Positions 34,157-44,653 of a stretch of 64,000 bases of DNA are shown here, piece after piece. The stretch is from Laccaria trichodermophora (taxonomy: Eukaryota; Basidiomycota; Agaricomycetes; Agaricales; Hydnangiaceae), in the NCBI GenBank assembly GCA_018417955.1, contig JACTVC010000021.1, positions 868,001-932,000 of the forward strand, read 5' to 3'. The notes under the pieces are model-generated. The model was not told where the DNA came from. It saw only the letters and a program-made list of their open reading frames with translations, and did not search any database. The translations under genes and the position numbers were made by a program. Every line of letters starts with the position of its first letter. Positions within the stretch are counted from its first letter, which is position 1.

Positions 34157-34560
34157 CAGATATATTCTGAAACTGGAAATAATCATTTTTGGTGCTACAG
34201 TGTTACCCTATGCAAACTAATTTCATTCATTTATAAACTGAGAGCAGATAGCATGTGAGTACTGAGTGATTGTTCCGATCACATGCAATTACAGATCAAT
34301 CTCTGTCTGTGCAATTAAAAAGCCAGATATATATTCTGAAACTGGAAAATATTATTTTGGGTGCTACAATTTGTACTAGTAGTACAATGTTACCATGTGC
34401 AAACCAATTCTATTCATTTATAAACCGAGAGCAGATAGAGCCCGAGTGCTGAGTGACTTGTTCCAATCACATGCAATTACAGATCAATATCTGTCTGTGC
34501 AATTAAAAAGCTGCAATAAGTCAGATATATATTCTGAAGCTGGGAAATATTAGTTTGGCT
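34157..34560. repeat. Two-and-a-half-unit tandem repeat, period about 170-200 bp
   Basis: The word CAGATATATATTCTGAAACTGG recurs near 34157 (shorter form), 34324 and 34522. Between occurrences each unit carries GGTGCTACA, GTTACC, ATTCATTTATAAAC, GAGAGCAGATAG, ATCACATGCAATTACAG and CTGTCTGTGCAATTAAAAAG. Spacings are about 167 and 198 bp, the second unit holding insertions. It is probably internal to the AT-rich element. Confidence 0.7.
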
Positions 34561-35260
34561 GCTACAGCCATCATGATACACCACCATCATTTGATACATT
34601 TTTGACCAACTAATATCTCACTCAATACCACATCAATTTTTGTGAAATAAATTGTAATGTGCACCAAAAGTTCACATCTACTGTAGCACAAAATTTGGGA
34701 ACAATTGAAGTAGTATTGGTGCTGCTGTGAAGTTTTCAAAAGAGACTGTTTTTGGAAATTGCTGCAATATGGTCACACCACCCAATAATACACCCATAAT
34801 TTTGATTTTTCTTCCTGATATGTGGTTCAAGCATTCTGAAATTTGGTAGGGCTATAGAATGTAATTTATCTCAAATATCTATGTAGTTTTTATAGCTGAA
34901 TGTTGTGCTTCAAATTATTGGATACAATTTCTCAGTTTCGGCGTATCATTAGCAGGTGGATGACTGTATAATTCGAACAATAACGAACAATAAATACTAT
35001 AAACGTGATGATTAATTGTAATTTCGGCGAGCAAACTCAATTGATTTCCTAGAATGACAAGAATATGTGGTATAAAATTATCTACATAGTCTGTACAAAA
35101 AAATGCGAATGGTAAAGAGTCGGGGAATGCTTAGCCAATGAAATGACGGAGATGGTTTTAAGTAATGCACGATGGGATCCAAGATGAACCGTAGCGGGCC
35201 ATGCGGCTTGCCGCGCTGCGTTATTTTGCAGCGAATGTAGCAGTCCGCAACACGTCAAAA

Positions 35261-35266
35261 CACGTG
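35261..35266. promoter_or_regulatory. CACGTG box upstream of F-box copy 3
   Basis: CACGTG in the context AAACACGTGGGCTGAT, as in the other copies. Here it lies 98 bp rather than about 30 bp before the ATG, because roughly 65 bp are inserted between the box and the conserved leader AATCCAATACCACCATG. Confidence 0.35.
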
Positions 35267-35363
35267 GGCTGATTTCCAGTGTCCAAATGATGGCATCATG
35301 GGCCGCACTTGTCGGCCAATGGAAGATGAACGCCGTGGTAAGGACATTCAATCCAATACCACC

Positions 35364-36989
35364 ATGAACGATAACACAAACTTTGGGTCAAAACCCTTCC
35401 CCTCCTTCTCCCAACTCCTTCTCACTCTCCCCTCTTCAGATCCAGAGTACATATCCACCAAAGCCTTCAGATCCCACACTGAACAAGGGCACATCCTCGA
35501 CGCGGGTGTAATTTCCCAGCACCTCTCCGACGACATCAAGCGCTTCTCATGGCTCGAATCATTCCTAGCGCCATACCTCGAAGATCTGGCCGACGCGCGG
35601 GAGCGTATAGCCTACCAAAAATGTCTCCTCTCCCCCATCCGCCGCGGCCCCGTCGAGATCCTCCAATCCATCTTCCTCGCCTGTCTTCTTGAGGGCTTTG
35701 TTGAAGCTGATCCTTACGCCGCCCCGTTGCTCCTATGCCAGATATGTAAGTATTGGCGGGACGTAGCACTCGCACTCCCACCCCTTTGGTCGTCCTTCAA
35801 AGTGCGCCGATCTAGCAGTGGGTCGTGCAGGCCAGCATTTCCGCTCGCCGAATTATGGCTGGAGCGATCCAAATACACGCCCCTGTCGATTTGCTTACCA
35901 GTAGACACCGATCGGGGGTGCGACCCGAGGTCCGACGACGTGGCGTCGTTATTGCTTTTATTCGTGCAACACTCCTCACGCTGGAAAAGTGTACATATGT
36001 GCCTCCGCGACCTTCGTTACTACGATTATCTTTTACGAACCAAGTATGTCCCCTCTACAGCGTTTTCCACTGTGCTTGAAAACCTCGAGCTGTGCTTCCC
36101 GCCTAATACCGTCGATCCCGGTCTGGAATTCAGGAGTTTGGGTGACATGGTACCTATGATCTGGACGTCCTCCCCACGGCTGCACACGTTGACACTCAAC
36201 GCGACGGCTGGGCATCATATCCTGCAAATCCTCAGGACGTGTCCGAACATCCGCGACTGCGAGTTCCACGTCAATGATGGTCCTGAGGTGTCTGACGAAA
36301 AACTCACCCTGCCACATTTACACACACTGAACATCCGAGGGCGGAATTCGATCTTTACTATCATTAACGCCATCACCGCCCCCTCTCTCCGAATACTCAC
36401 CATCAAAGGGGAGAAGCAGTGGTCTCAAGCGAGCTTTGAGGCCTTTATCGACCGGTCCTCTTGCTCCATTGAAGAACTTTCAATGGTCAATATAGCTATC
36501 CGCCCGGAATACTTGCTCCGCACCTTGGAGCACATTGGTACAGCCGTTAAAGTTTTACGCCTTCATTTTTATAACGTAGTAAGGCCGATCTCGGACGTGA
36601 TACTCCGTGGTATCACGTCTTATCTCCTTGTCCCGAATTTAGAAGTGCTGGATATGGGGTGTGATGGTATGGAGCCGGAGAACGACCAACTATTCATGAA
36701 AATGGTCACGGCGCGGTTGGGTTGGGAGTCTTCGTCGCAATCGGGTTCGGATACGGAGCCCTTGCATTCAAGTTCCAGTTCCCTTTTGCATCTGGGAGCT
36801 AAACATCCCCTCCGAAAGATATGTTTCTCCGCCGACAGGGACACCGCGTACCTGCATACGGAAACTCTAGACTGGATAGAATTGATTGGGAAACAAGGCG
36901 TGGATGTAAAGGATGAGTCTGGGTGGCGGGATTATAGGATCGACGGGTGGTTCAGTGGGATTAGAGTATGGCCAGGTTCTCACTGGTGA
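35364..36989 (+). CDS. F-box protein, family copy 3 (no hydrophobic tail)
   Basis: Single-exon gene. I start at the ATG at 35364 (MNDNTNFGSKPFPSF), which matches the starts of copies 1 and 2; the open frame extends 22 codons further upstream. The product is 541 aa. It contains the F-box-like block SPIRRGPVEILQSIFLACLLEGF plus LLLCQICKYWRDVALALPPLW, then leucine-rich segments through LEVLDMGCDGMEPEND and DYRIDGWFSGIRVWPGSHW, where it stops. Copy 1 continues here into a hydrophobic tail. Like its paralogs it is expected to be an SCF substrate receptor. The frame is intact, so with copy 1 it is one of two likely functional members. Confidence 0.85.
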   Translation: MNDNTNFGSKPFPSFSQLLLTLPSSDPEYISTKAFRSHTEQGHILDAGVISQHLSDDIKRFSWLESFLAPYLEDLADARERIAYQKCLLSPIRRGPVEILQSIFLACLLEGFVEADPYAAPLLLCQICKYWRDVALALPPLWSSFKVRRSSSGSCRPAFPLAELWLERSKYTPLSICLPVDTDRGCDPRSDDVASLLLLFVQHSSRWKSVHMCLRDLRYYDYLLRTKYVPSTAFSTVLENLELCFPPNTVDPGLEFRSLGDMVPMIWTSSPRLHTLTLNATAGHHILQILRTCPNIRDCEFHVNDGPEVSDEKLTLPHLHTLNIRGRNSIFTIINAITAPSLRILTIKGEKQWSQASFEAFIDRSSCSIEELSMVNIAIRPEYLLRTLEHIGTAVKVLRLHFYNVVRPISDVILRGITSYLLVPNLEVLDMGCDGMEPENDQLFMKMVTARLGWESSSQSGSDTEPLHSSSSSLLHLGAKHPLRKICFSADRDTAYLHTETLDWIELIGKQGVDVKDESGWRDYRIDGWFSGIRVWPGSHW

Positions 36990-37433
36990 AGTCAGATATA
37001 ATGCGACGAGAGATCAAACAAAGAATTTCGCAAGACGATAGGATTATTCCCACGGACATCTGCCCATGACGCTCAGGCTAAAAATAACTTTTTGACTGTG
37101 CTTTGGTCACACTTGTGGGATGTTGGTGGGATGTTTTCTAACAAATGTCCGGTGATTTAAACGCTTCAGGAGCTGTCTCTCAAACTGTTTCTAAAAAAGC
37201 CGCACAATTTATACCCATGGGATCGTGTGCGAGTTTACGAGTTGGTTAATATTCTAGAATTTTCAAGATCGATCGAATAACGCATTCCCGAGTTTACGGA
37301 CCGTCGCACAGACACATTTTTTCCAGAGATGTTTCAAGAGTATGTACACGTAAAACCTTGAGTCAGGAACATGCGAGGGCGGTCAGGTATGGTGAGTCGA
37401 ATGATGAGCTGAAAATGCGCAAATAAGTAAATT
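36990..37433. other. Intergenic spacer
   Basis: Downstream of F-box copy 3 and of the small minus-strand gene (convergent 3' ends). Nothing beyond short AT-rich stretches is seen. Confidence 0.5.
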
Positions 37434-37976
37434 CTAATGGTAATAATGCTCGACAAGGAGCTCTCCCCGAGAAGCAGCCGCCTCCATAAATCGCGGCCAA
37501 ATGCGCTCGAGTGCCTTGAACAACAACGTCAAGCGGTCTTTCTTCAGACACAACATATTAACGCTCTGTTGGGCTTCGCGCCGCCTCTTTCCCAGCGGAA
37601 GCGTCGACAAGTGAACCCACTCCCGAGCCCACTCCTTATATGCCAACCTTTTCTTGATGTATAGGCGGGACGCGGCCCTAACAAGAGTATCCTCATCGCG
37701 AACCTTGCCCAGGAATATAGTTAGATCTTTCTGCACAAAAACAGAGGCGAAATGTCAGCATGAACAACTGTAGGTCACAAGAAATGTCCTAACCAAAAGG
37801 TGTTCCTGGACATCTGCGCAACTTCCCGTCGTTCGTATAAATTCCCGAATCTTTTCGGTCGCTTCTTGTTGAAAACCACTTTGAAGTTTAGCATCCTCGT
37901 CGATGCTACGATTTGTCATCGGTTTCTTCCATTGCGGGTAGATGTGCGGCGCGGGGTGATGAAAGCGCATATTCAC
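37434..37976 (-). CDS. Small helical basic protein of unknown function
   Basis: Two exons joined in phase. The first reads MNMRFHHPAPHIYPQWKKPM and ends ADVQEHLL; an intron follows with donor GTTAGG and acceptor GTGCAG (about 37734-37798). The second reads KDLTIFLGKVRDEDTLVRAAS, RLYIKKRLAYKEWAREW and ends EAAASRGELLVEHYYH. The product is about 160 aa, rich in Lys/Arg/Glu and predicted mostly helical, with no signal peptide or membrane segment. I do not recognise a family. It lies between F-box copy 3 and fungalysin copy 2, on the opposite strand to the former. Confidence 0.6.
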
Positions 37977-38616
37977 CCTATTATTTCACGAATCGATTAG
38001 CGTTAGCTCGACGTGCTGGCGGTCATTATTCTAGATGAGAGCCCAAGTTGGCACTGACCTTTTTTAGCTCACCTGGGAGCCGTGCAGAGCACGCGTGTCA
38101 GTGAAGGCTGGGTAATGGCCTCGGTTCTTAATAAGCCGGAACGCGCGACATTAGGGTGAGTGCCAGAAAGCTTGGGTCACAGTGGTTGGGTCATGGGCAA
38201 AGGTAATGTATTCTGCGGAAACGGCGTTGGTCAACAAGGCCAAATACGTATACAAGCTGCAGTCGAGGAAAAGTGCCACCAAACCACCACGCCTTCAGCC
38301 CAGAGCCACATGTCGTCTTTAATCCGGTCAGGTCAAACCTTCGGAGCTCCAGCAGGTGGAGCGTCACAACCCCCCTCAACAGTTTGGCAGGGTGGGGGAC
38401 TGCGAGAGATTGTGAGGCTATGAGTGACTCAGTGAGGCTGCGGTAAAGTTATGCCTGAATGATGATTGCGAGTGCTACTTATATACAAAGAATGCTATTA
38501 GTTCCGAGTTCAAAAACATAACAATGATGCGTAAGTATGATATGTGGACTGCTAGAAGGAATGGGCGGCAATCAGATTAGCCCGGTTATCTTGCTTCCCA
38601 ACTTTTGAGATGGCGC
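37977..38616. other. Intergenic spacer
   Basis: Promoter side of the small helical gene and 3' side of fungalysin copy 2. No ORF with protein-like features, no repeats seen. Confidence 0.5.
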
Positions 38617-41111
38617 CTATGCAGAGGGCTCAGGTGTGGAAGAGGGCTCCTCCGTGATGGATGGATCAGTAGTGGACGTAGAAGTCTCGCTGGGAACGGA
38701 TGCTTCTGACGTGGGGGCCGGGGCAGTGCTGGCGTTGCATTCATTAGGAACGGAAGAATCATCCACGTAGTTCTTGGCGTTGACACCCAATCCACGGCTG
38801 GCAAACGCTTTCCAGAGTAAACACTTGTTGGCACCATTGTATCGATTCTTGTCCGCCTGGATCCAAGCATCGCGCGCGCTAACGACTAAAGGGACAGCAA
38901 TGTCAGCTTTGAAGGGCGGTAATATAAAGAATGTGGAGCGTACACGTAGGATTGCAAGGTTGGAGAGCAAGAGAGTCAATGAAAAGGTGAAGGAAAACGA
39001 TGTTGCCCTCTGGTCCATCGGGATTGGTAGCCGCAGTCGTCGAGAACCCGTACGCTTCAACGAGGGGCGCATAGACATTGTGGAGCATGTTAGCCCATAC
39101 TTCGCCGATGTCTGACAAACTTTTGAGACAGATTGAAGGACTTCTCGGATAGATACATACTATGGACTTCGTTGAGAGATGCAATGCTGGAATATCTCAA
39201 GGGGTTGACAGAGCTGCAGCGGAGGTCAGCCTGGGATTGGAAGGGAAATGGTGCAGGATTGCTTACGGATTGGTAGAGTAGGGATAGTTGCGAATCCCAG
39301 CAGGCTTATACACATATGCACCCATAACGTAGTCAGTGATGGTCGCCGACTTTTGCTCAGTCCACCTATAAGGACCAGAACATCAACATGAATGTGATAA
39401 ACAAAAAAAAGGAAGATACGCACTCAGCGAAAGCATCTGACCAGCCTTCGCCCATCCCACCAGCCTCCGTCGTCTGGAGGCATCGACCAGTTCCACCTCC
39501 CGTCATGCGGTTTGTGATGCCATGGGTCATCTCATGCACAATGATGTCGTTTTCAAGAGATCCATCGCGGTTAGGCTGCAAAGAAGGAAAGATGTCAGCG
39601 TCATGTCATTGATATACGACAAAAACCTAAGCTAACGGTCGTCGTCGTCCAAATGTACATCCTGCATTGACCAGATTGACCACTGGAAACTGATCAGCAG
39701 TAGGCTGGACAGGAGATCAAGTCTACGTACTCAGGAGGAGTTGCAAAGTTGGCGTTGTTCGTTCCGGACGCATCCTGCACGCTCATGAGGACCCTATCGT
39801 TGCCAGCACCACCCTTGCCAAAGTTGTCTTGCTGGAAGTTGAAGGCCGTCTCAGTGAATCCGTATCGATAAGCAATATCGTGGACGGTGTTGATGATGTA
39901 AAAAGCGTTGGTGCGGGCAGCGTCAATGTTCTTGCCACCTGTGGGCGCTAAGCTAGCATCGTAGGGATAATCGAACACTAGATTAGAAGAGCTTTGGGCG
40001 GTGGTGCTGGTTTGCGAGGATTTATAGGCAATAACGTTGTTGCCTCTACCAGAATGAAAATGTTAGTATTTACATTTAGGATAACAAGGGATGTACGAAC
40101 TGGGTATCGGTGAAGTTGTTGGTGCTCGTAGCGTGCCAGCCGAAAGGAGAAGCAATCAGATCCTGGGGGTCAGCAAGAGTTTCTTGGCCGTCAAGGAGGT
40201 ACTCCTTCTCGATTGGAAGGACGGTGTACTGTTTAAGACTGATAAATATTGGAACATAGCAAAACCCGTGAGAACCAACTTACTGAGGCATGGGAGACAA
40301 AGTCATTAACGGAGAGGAGTGCTCCAGTGTGCGCGTCAACAAAAGCCTCAAGCCAGCTATCGTCCGCATCACTCTGGATCTGAATGACGTGAGCTAGGGA
40401 CGCTGAACCGTCCGGGAGTGCGACATATTCGACGGAAGCGGGATGGCCGTTGTGCTTCCCACCAAGCGAGGATTCCGCAGCTGAGATAGCTGCGTTGAGA
40501 TCAAAACTGGGCTTGGATGGGGCGATCTTCCCTGTGGAGGGTGGGTTTGATGAGAAAAGAAGCTAAGGGGAACAGACAGAAACGTACATGGCTTGATGAA
40601 GGAAGAACCGAAGGAAACGACCTTGTTTTTGTTCCATGCAACGTTCGCGACGGCGTTGGCAAAGTTAATGCCGTTCTGGGGAGGACAACATCAGATAAAG
40701 GAAAACAATGTGAGGAAACTCATACATGTGTCTGCTTAACGTAAGCATATTTGTTCTCGCCTCGGGAATAACCACCCTTGTATGTCACAGATCCTTCACT
40801 CAGTCCGAGTTTAGAAAGAATGAATGAGATGGAGTCGCCCGCTATCTCTCCGATGAGGCCCGCGGCATGTTCGACCCCTTCTCCAAAAGTCTGCAAAAGT
40901 AGCGAGGTGAGCGGTGGGTTCAGACAAGCATGGGATGCTTAGATACCTCGTAAGACGTTTCGGGATGGTATGCCTCAACCTTGACGTTCCCGATCGTCCT
41001 AACGCGATGAGTAGAGAATTTGGCGGAGATAGGGGAGGGTGCAGCGTTTGACACGGAGGCGTAGACAACGGCGAGATAAACGCTCGTGAAGAATTTGTTA
41101 AAAGATACCAT
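38617..41111 (-). CDS. Fungalysin-type M36 metallopeptidase, copy 2, with Ser/Thr/Pro-rich tail
   Basis: Paralog of the protease at 22479-24912. The N-terminus [21 protein letters not shown] is a signal peptide. The propeptide ([41 protein letters not shown]) is followed by the catalytic domain with [37 protein letters not shown] (HExxH), [33 protein letters not shown] and [20 protein letters not shown]. Short introns join in phase and no break was seen. Unlike copy 1, the protein continues past DSSVPNEC with a 38-residue tail rich in Ser, Thr, Pro and Glu ([18 protein letters not shown]), which could be O-glycosylated or keep the enzyme at the cell surface. It is expected to be secreted and zinc-dependent. 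Confidence 0.92.
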
Positions 41112-42355
41112 TGTCGTTTGCTGGTAAGGCGTGTGTTGTTAATGAAGGTGTGAGGCCTATAACCAAGGAAGGGGAAACCAAAAACGAGTCTTGGCGCCTC
41201 CGAATGTGCGCCTCCGCCTTATAACAAAGAAGGATTGCCAGGGCATCGCCAGGGGGGCTTGAGCGCATGGTAAAGAGATACTTGTTCTTGGCAAGTGGAA
41301 TTTCATGCTTGTGAGCATGGAGGGATAGAAGAGCGATTTGAGATCCCACGGCGTACCGACGATCATGCTTGTGAAAACGACGGTTTCCATAAAGCGATGG
41401 CACGCACAAGGTCATACGTGTGACCCAAGTGACCAATGTCCGCGTCTCGCATGCTACGTGTAAAAGGCTTTACAAGGGCGCTGAATCCTGATGGGAGCTT
41501 TCGCAGGTAATAAACGTCTTTCTGCGTCCATCTGTTGATCAGCGATTCCACTGCAGAGCACAACAAGAAGTCGAACCTCTTCGAGTTGGTTGCTCGGACT
41601 GCGTGTTGACTGCATGTTGCAAGAGCACAGCATAAAACACCTGCTTGTTGTCTACCATGAAGCTTGTGTGCACGACCACAATATCCATGCCTTCCAGTGA
41701 GGGTAACCCATTTGAGAAGCATCGCATCGACTGCCATGACTACACCAAGACTACGCCAGAGTAACATTTGTTGACATTTGTTACTTTCGCAAGCATCGGC
41801 TCTAGCCGGTATTAAACTCGACTGCCACCCTTTCGGAATAATTGGAACATACATGTTATGCAAGGACGCTCACAAGTCACCTGCTCGTACACCTGCGGCT
41901 ACGTGTACCTTGAAAAGCTAACTGAGCGTTCTAATTCTGCCCAACGCTGCAAAATCCTTTCGACTCCCAAAGTTCATGACGAGGTGATTCAAGTCGTTGA
42001 ATCTTTTGCATTTGCAATACTTCCAGCTCTCAGTTTTTCAGATACAGTCTGACAAAAAATCCAAAGGCACGCAGTGCATGAATAACGAATGAATAAAATT
42101 TGAAGAAAAAAAACAAGGACAAGATGAGCTACATAGATTTAAACGTAAAAACTATATGAAAAACTAAAAATCTAATAGAATCAAAGAAGCTAATTAATCC
42201 CGAGTTCAGTAAAATTAGAGCAACAATCCGAAGAACATGATAGCGGTGCGAAAACTGAAAAATATAGCAGTGATCCAGAGATAGTAAATAGGTACGGCGT
42301 CTACAAACAATTAGTCAGTTCTAGGAAGCCGAAAAAAATTGAGAGGATCGCCGAC
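41112..42355. other. Intergenic region
   Basis: Upstream of fungalysin copy 2 and downstream of the first dsRBD gene. A 166-codon minus ORF at 41363-41863 is Cys-rich without recognised motifs and has no matching exon structure. Bases 42050-42290 are A-rich. No gene is called. Confidence 0.4.
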
Positions 42356-42695
42356 CTAGACTTCGCCGACCTCCTCCATAAGCCGATTCAAAGCGACTTC
42401 GGCAGCAGCCTCTTTGGCGCGTTTCCTGCTGGACCCTTCTCCTCTCCCGTATTCAATCTCTTCAACTATGAGGTAAGATATATTAGTACCATGAAAGGTA
42501 ATTAAAGAAATTGCGCGTACTGGTCACTATGATATTCCAGACCTCAGCATTCGCTGGACCAGATCGCTTCTCCTCATATATGGGGGTTTCCTTCCTGTAA
42601 TGTTGACATTTGTTGTTGAGTTGATTGACGAATTCTAAAATAATTTGGGGTCAGCAAAGAGCGTTGATATGTCAGAAAAATGATTGACCAGGCAT
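42356..42695 (-). CDS. Solo double-stranded-RNA-binding-domain microprotein, copy 1 (76 aa)
   Basis: The three-exon model is ATG at 42695, a 7-bp first exon, intron 42635-42688, exon 42521-42634, intron 42466-42520, and last exon to TAG at 42356. The spliced CDS is 231 bp. The product begins MPEFVNQLNNKCQHYRKETP, has VWNIIVTIEEIEYGRGEGSS in the middle strand-loop region, and ends RKRAKEAAAEVALNRLMEE. That is the dsRBD fold order (helix 1, three strands, and the basic KRAKEAAA helix 2 that grips the RNA). Nothing else is in the protein. Its paralog at 44321-44653 shares intron positions and phases. Likely role: dsRNA binding in the cytoplasm or nucleus, possibly modulating RNAi or RNA editing machinery (inference). 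Confidence 0.75.
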
Positions 42696-44320
42696 CGTTT
42701 AGCGTGCTGCTAGGAATCCTTTCTGGGGAATTTTCTTGGGATGGGACTCGGGATGGGATGTGGTGCTTTGGGCGTGCTGCTGGGAGCTCTTCCTGAGGAA
42801 AATTGCTAGGTTGGGGCTTGGGACGATTTCTTTTGAATACTCCTCTGTCTACAGCCCGACTGTGAAGGGGTTACCCTACATCTGAAAGCTCTACTACTCG
42901 AGAGTACTGAGAGCCGTATTCTGCGGGACAAGATTTTCGTCAGCCATCAAATTTTCATTCCGAAGAGGACGATACATGGACATTTGACGTTTATTGAAAA
43001 TTCAGTACTACTCCAAGAACTCGAAAGCATTCGGCGCTTCTTTTTTCAAATAAATCTTGAGTGTTGTAGAGAGTATACACAAGCGTCGAGGCGGGTGCGA
43101 CCCCTCATGTCCGTGTAGAGCTGTAGATTTCTATGTAATTCTTGCATTTCATTTAACGCCAAACAAAAGCTGAAATGTATAGCTCCACAAAAAGCTTCAC
43201 CGTAATCAAAGAGAAATGGGTCCGACACATACCTCGGCTCCTGCTTTCTCTTTCTCATCGCAATTCCGATCAAGGAACACACCATTGCTACAACTTTCCT
43301 AATTATCTCTTGTCCTATAAAATTCGAGGTAAAGTTGAATTTTCAGGGGTTATCAACGCGCCCTCCAAAAAAAGGCAACAGCCTTTAATGAGCTGTGACG
43401 ATTCAGGCTCTGAGTAAAGGGACCAGGAGTCTTAGGGAAAGCGTGATGGCACATCGGAGGATAGATTTCTCCTTGTACATCAAGTTATTTAATTTAAACG
43501 ACGTACTTGAAACACTAAAATTTCAAGAATGATTATACCAAAAATCATTTGCCCCGCTGGATGGATGTCTTTGAGAAGCAACTCTCAGAAAAAGAAAAAG
43601 GACATTGCACCGTGCTCCAAAATCATCCGTCGACCCTCGGTGCCGTAGAAGTGCATATGTGTGAAGATTGGCGCCTTTTTACTATCCGCGATCGCCATGC
43701 GGTCTTCGTGTGGCGGTCGGCGCTAATCTAATCATACGGACATAACTTAAAAAAATTCGGGTGTCCTTAATAATCGCGTAAACGACCTTTCGGCGGTAGG
43801 GACCCCATCTGCCAGTTGTCTTTTTTTCCATGAAATAAGCGCCAATGTTTATGCCCTCTATTAGCCTCTCATTTTCTGGGTTTCTGTAATTAGCGCGAAC
43901 CGAGCGAAGCTCAACCTCTCGGAGCCGGATGTTTGCCCACGTGCACGCCATACGCAGTTCATTATATGGAGGCTAAGAACTTATTGATGATTTGCGATTC
44001 TCTTGAACCGGGTGGGTCGTTCTGAGAATAAAGCGTCAAGAAGACGAGCGTCGGGTACCGTTTCCGAAGAAAAGAGCGCTCATCGATGAATTATAAATCA
44101 GAATCTATGAAGAAGTTTACAAGGAATTAATGGTAAAGTACAGAAGGAACGCAAATTCGGGGTCATTAAACAGAAGTAGGATTGTGGTGCAAAAATATAA
44201 GGACTAGTACCGTAAAAAATCAAACGGAGGAACAAAAACGAATGATGAAGCCGAGGAAAGGCAGAGGGAGGAATTTGACAGTATGGGGTGAAGACTGAAG
44301 AAACCGGGGAAACACCCGTG
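42696..44320. other. Intergenic region between the dsRBD paralogs
   Basis: No gene supported. Bases 42700-42810 contain two copies of a GCGTGCTGCTRGGA...GGGATGGGA-type word (near 42703 and 42771), a short local duplication upstream of the first dsRBD gene. ORFs at 43046-43285 and 43682-43951 (minus) show no motifs. Confidence 0.4.
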
Positions 44321-44653
44321 TTAAAGCGCCTCCAAGGCCTGCTTAGCAGCAGCAGCTTTTGCGGTGACCCTGTTCTTCCCAATTCCTTTACCAAACTCGA
44401 TCTTGTCGACTAAATCCCGTGGAGGTTGGCCATTATTGAGGATCGATTCTGAATAGGAGGTCTTACCAAAAACGGTAATGGTCCAAGTCTCATCATGCTC
44501 AGGGCCTTGACGCTCCTCGGTGTACTCGACAGTTTTCTTGAGCTTTTGGCCTTTGTTGTTGAGCGTGTTGACATATTCTACAGCGACCAATCAAATGAAT
44601 CGACAAAATTAAATTGACGTGGTGCAGGAAGACGTACCAGGCATGTCTGGCAT
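44321..44653 (-). CDS. Solo double-stranded-RNA-binding-domain microprotein, copy 2 (71 aa)
   Basis: Start at 44653, exon 44638-44653, intron 44578-44637, exon 44467-44577, intron 44410-44466, last exon to the stop at 44321. The spliced CDS is 216 bp. The product reads MPDMPEYVNTLNNKGQKLKK at the start, WTITVFVDKIEFGKGIGK in the middle and ends KAAAAKQALEAL. It aligns along its length with the 76-aa protein at 42356-42695 (MPEF/YVN-LNNK, W-I-V, E-G-G-G, AK-AAA--AL--L). This fits a complete dsRBD with no catalytic partner domain. If the 57-bp second intron is retained the frame stays open, so an insertion isoform is possible. Confidence 0.75.

Larger units (their letters stand above)
33244..35363. 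other. AT-rich transposon-like tract
   Basis: From about 33560 the base composition drops in GC relative to neighbours. The segment 33563-33655 (CCCGCTACGTTAGTAG, GGTCTTGTGGTGGG, CTGAGACATCACGTTT) is an inverted match to 62881-62984. Immediately inside, a degenerate frame reads IGIDATKSATAQKVTKK and TTKGKEKASMTP with internal stops near 33668 and 33785, suggesting a decayed element-encoded protein. Tandem repeats follow at 34157-34540. Bases 34980-35340 are ordinary upstream DNA of F-box copy 3. Confidence 0.5.

Noticed and set aside
41363..41863. 166-codon minus ORF, Cys-rich
   Set aside because: No recognisable fold or partner exon, and no homologous feature near fungalysin copy 1.
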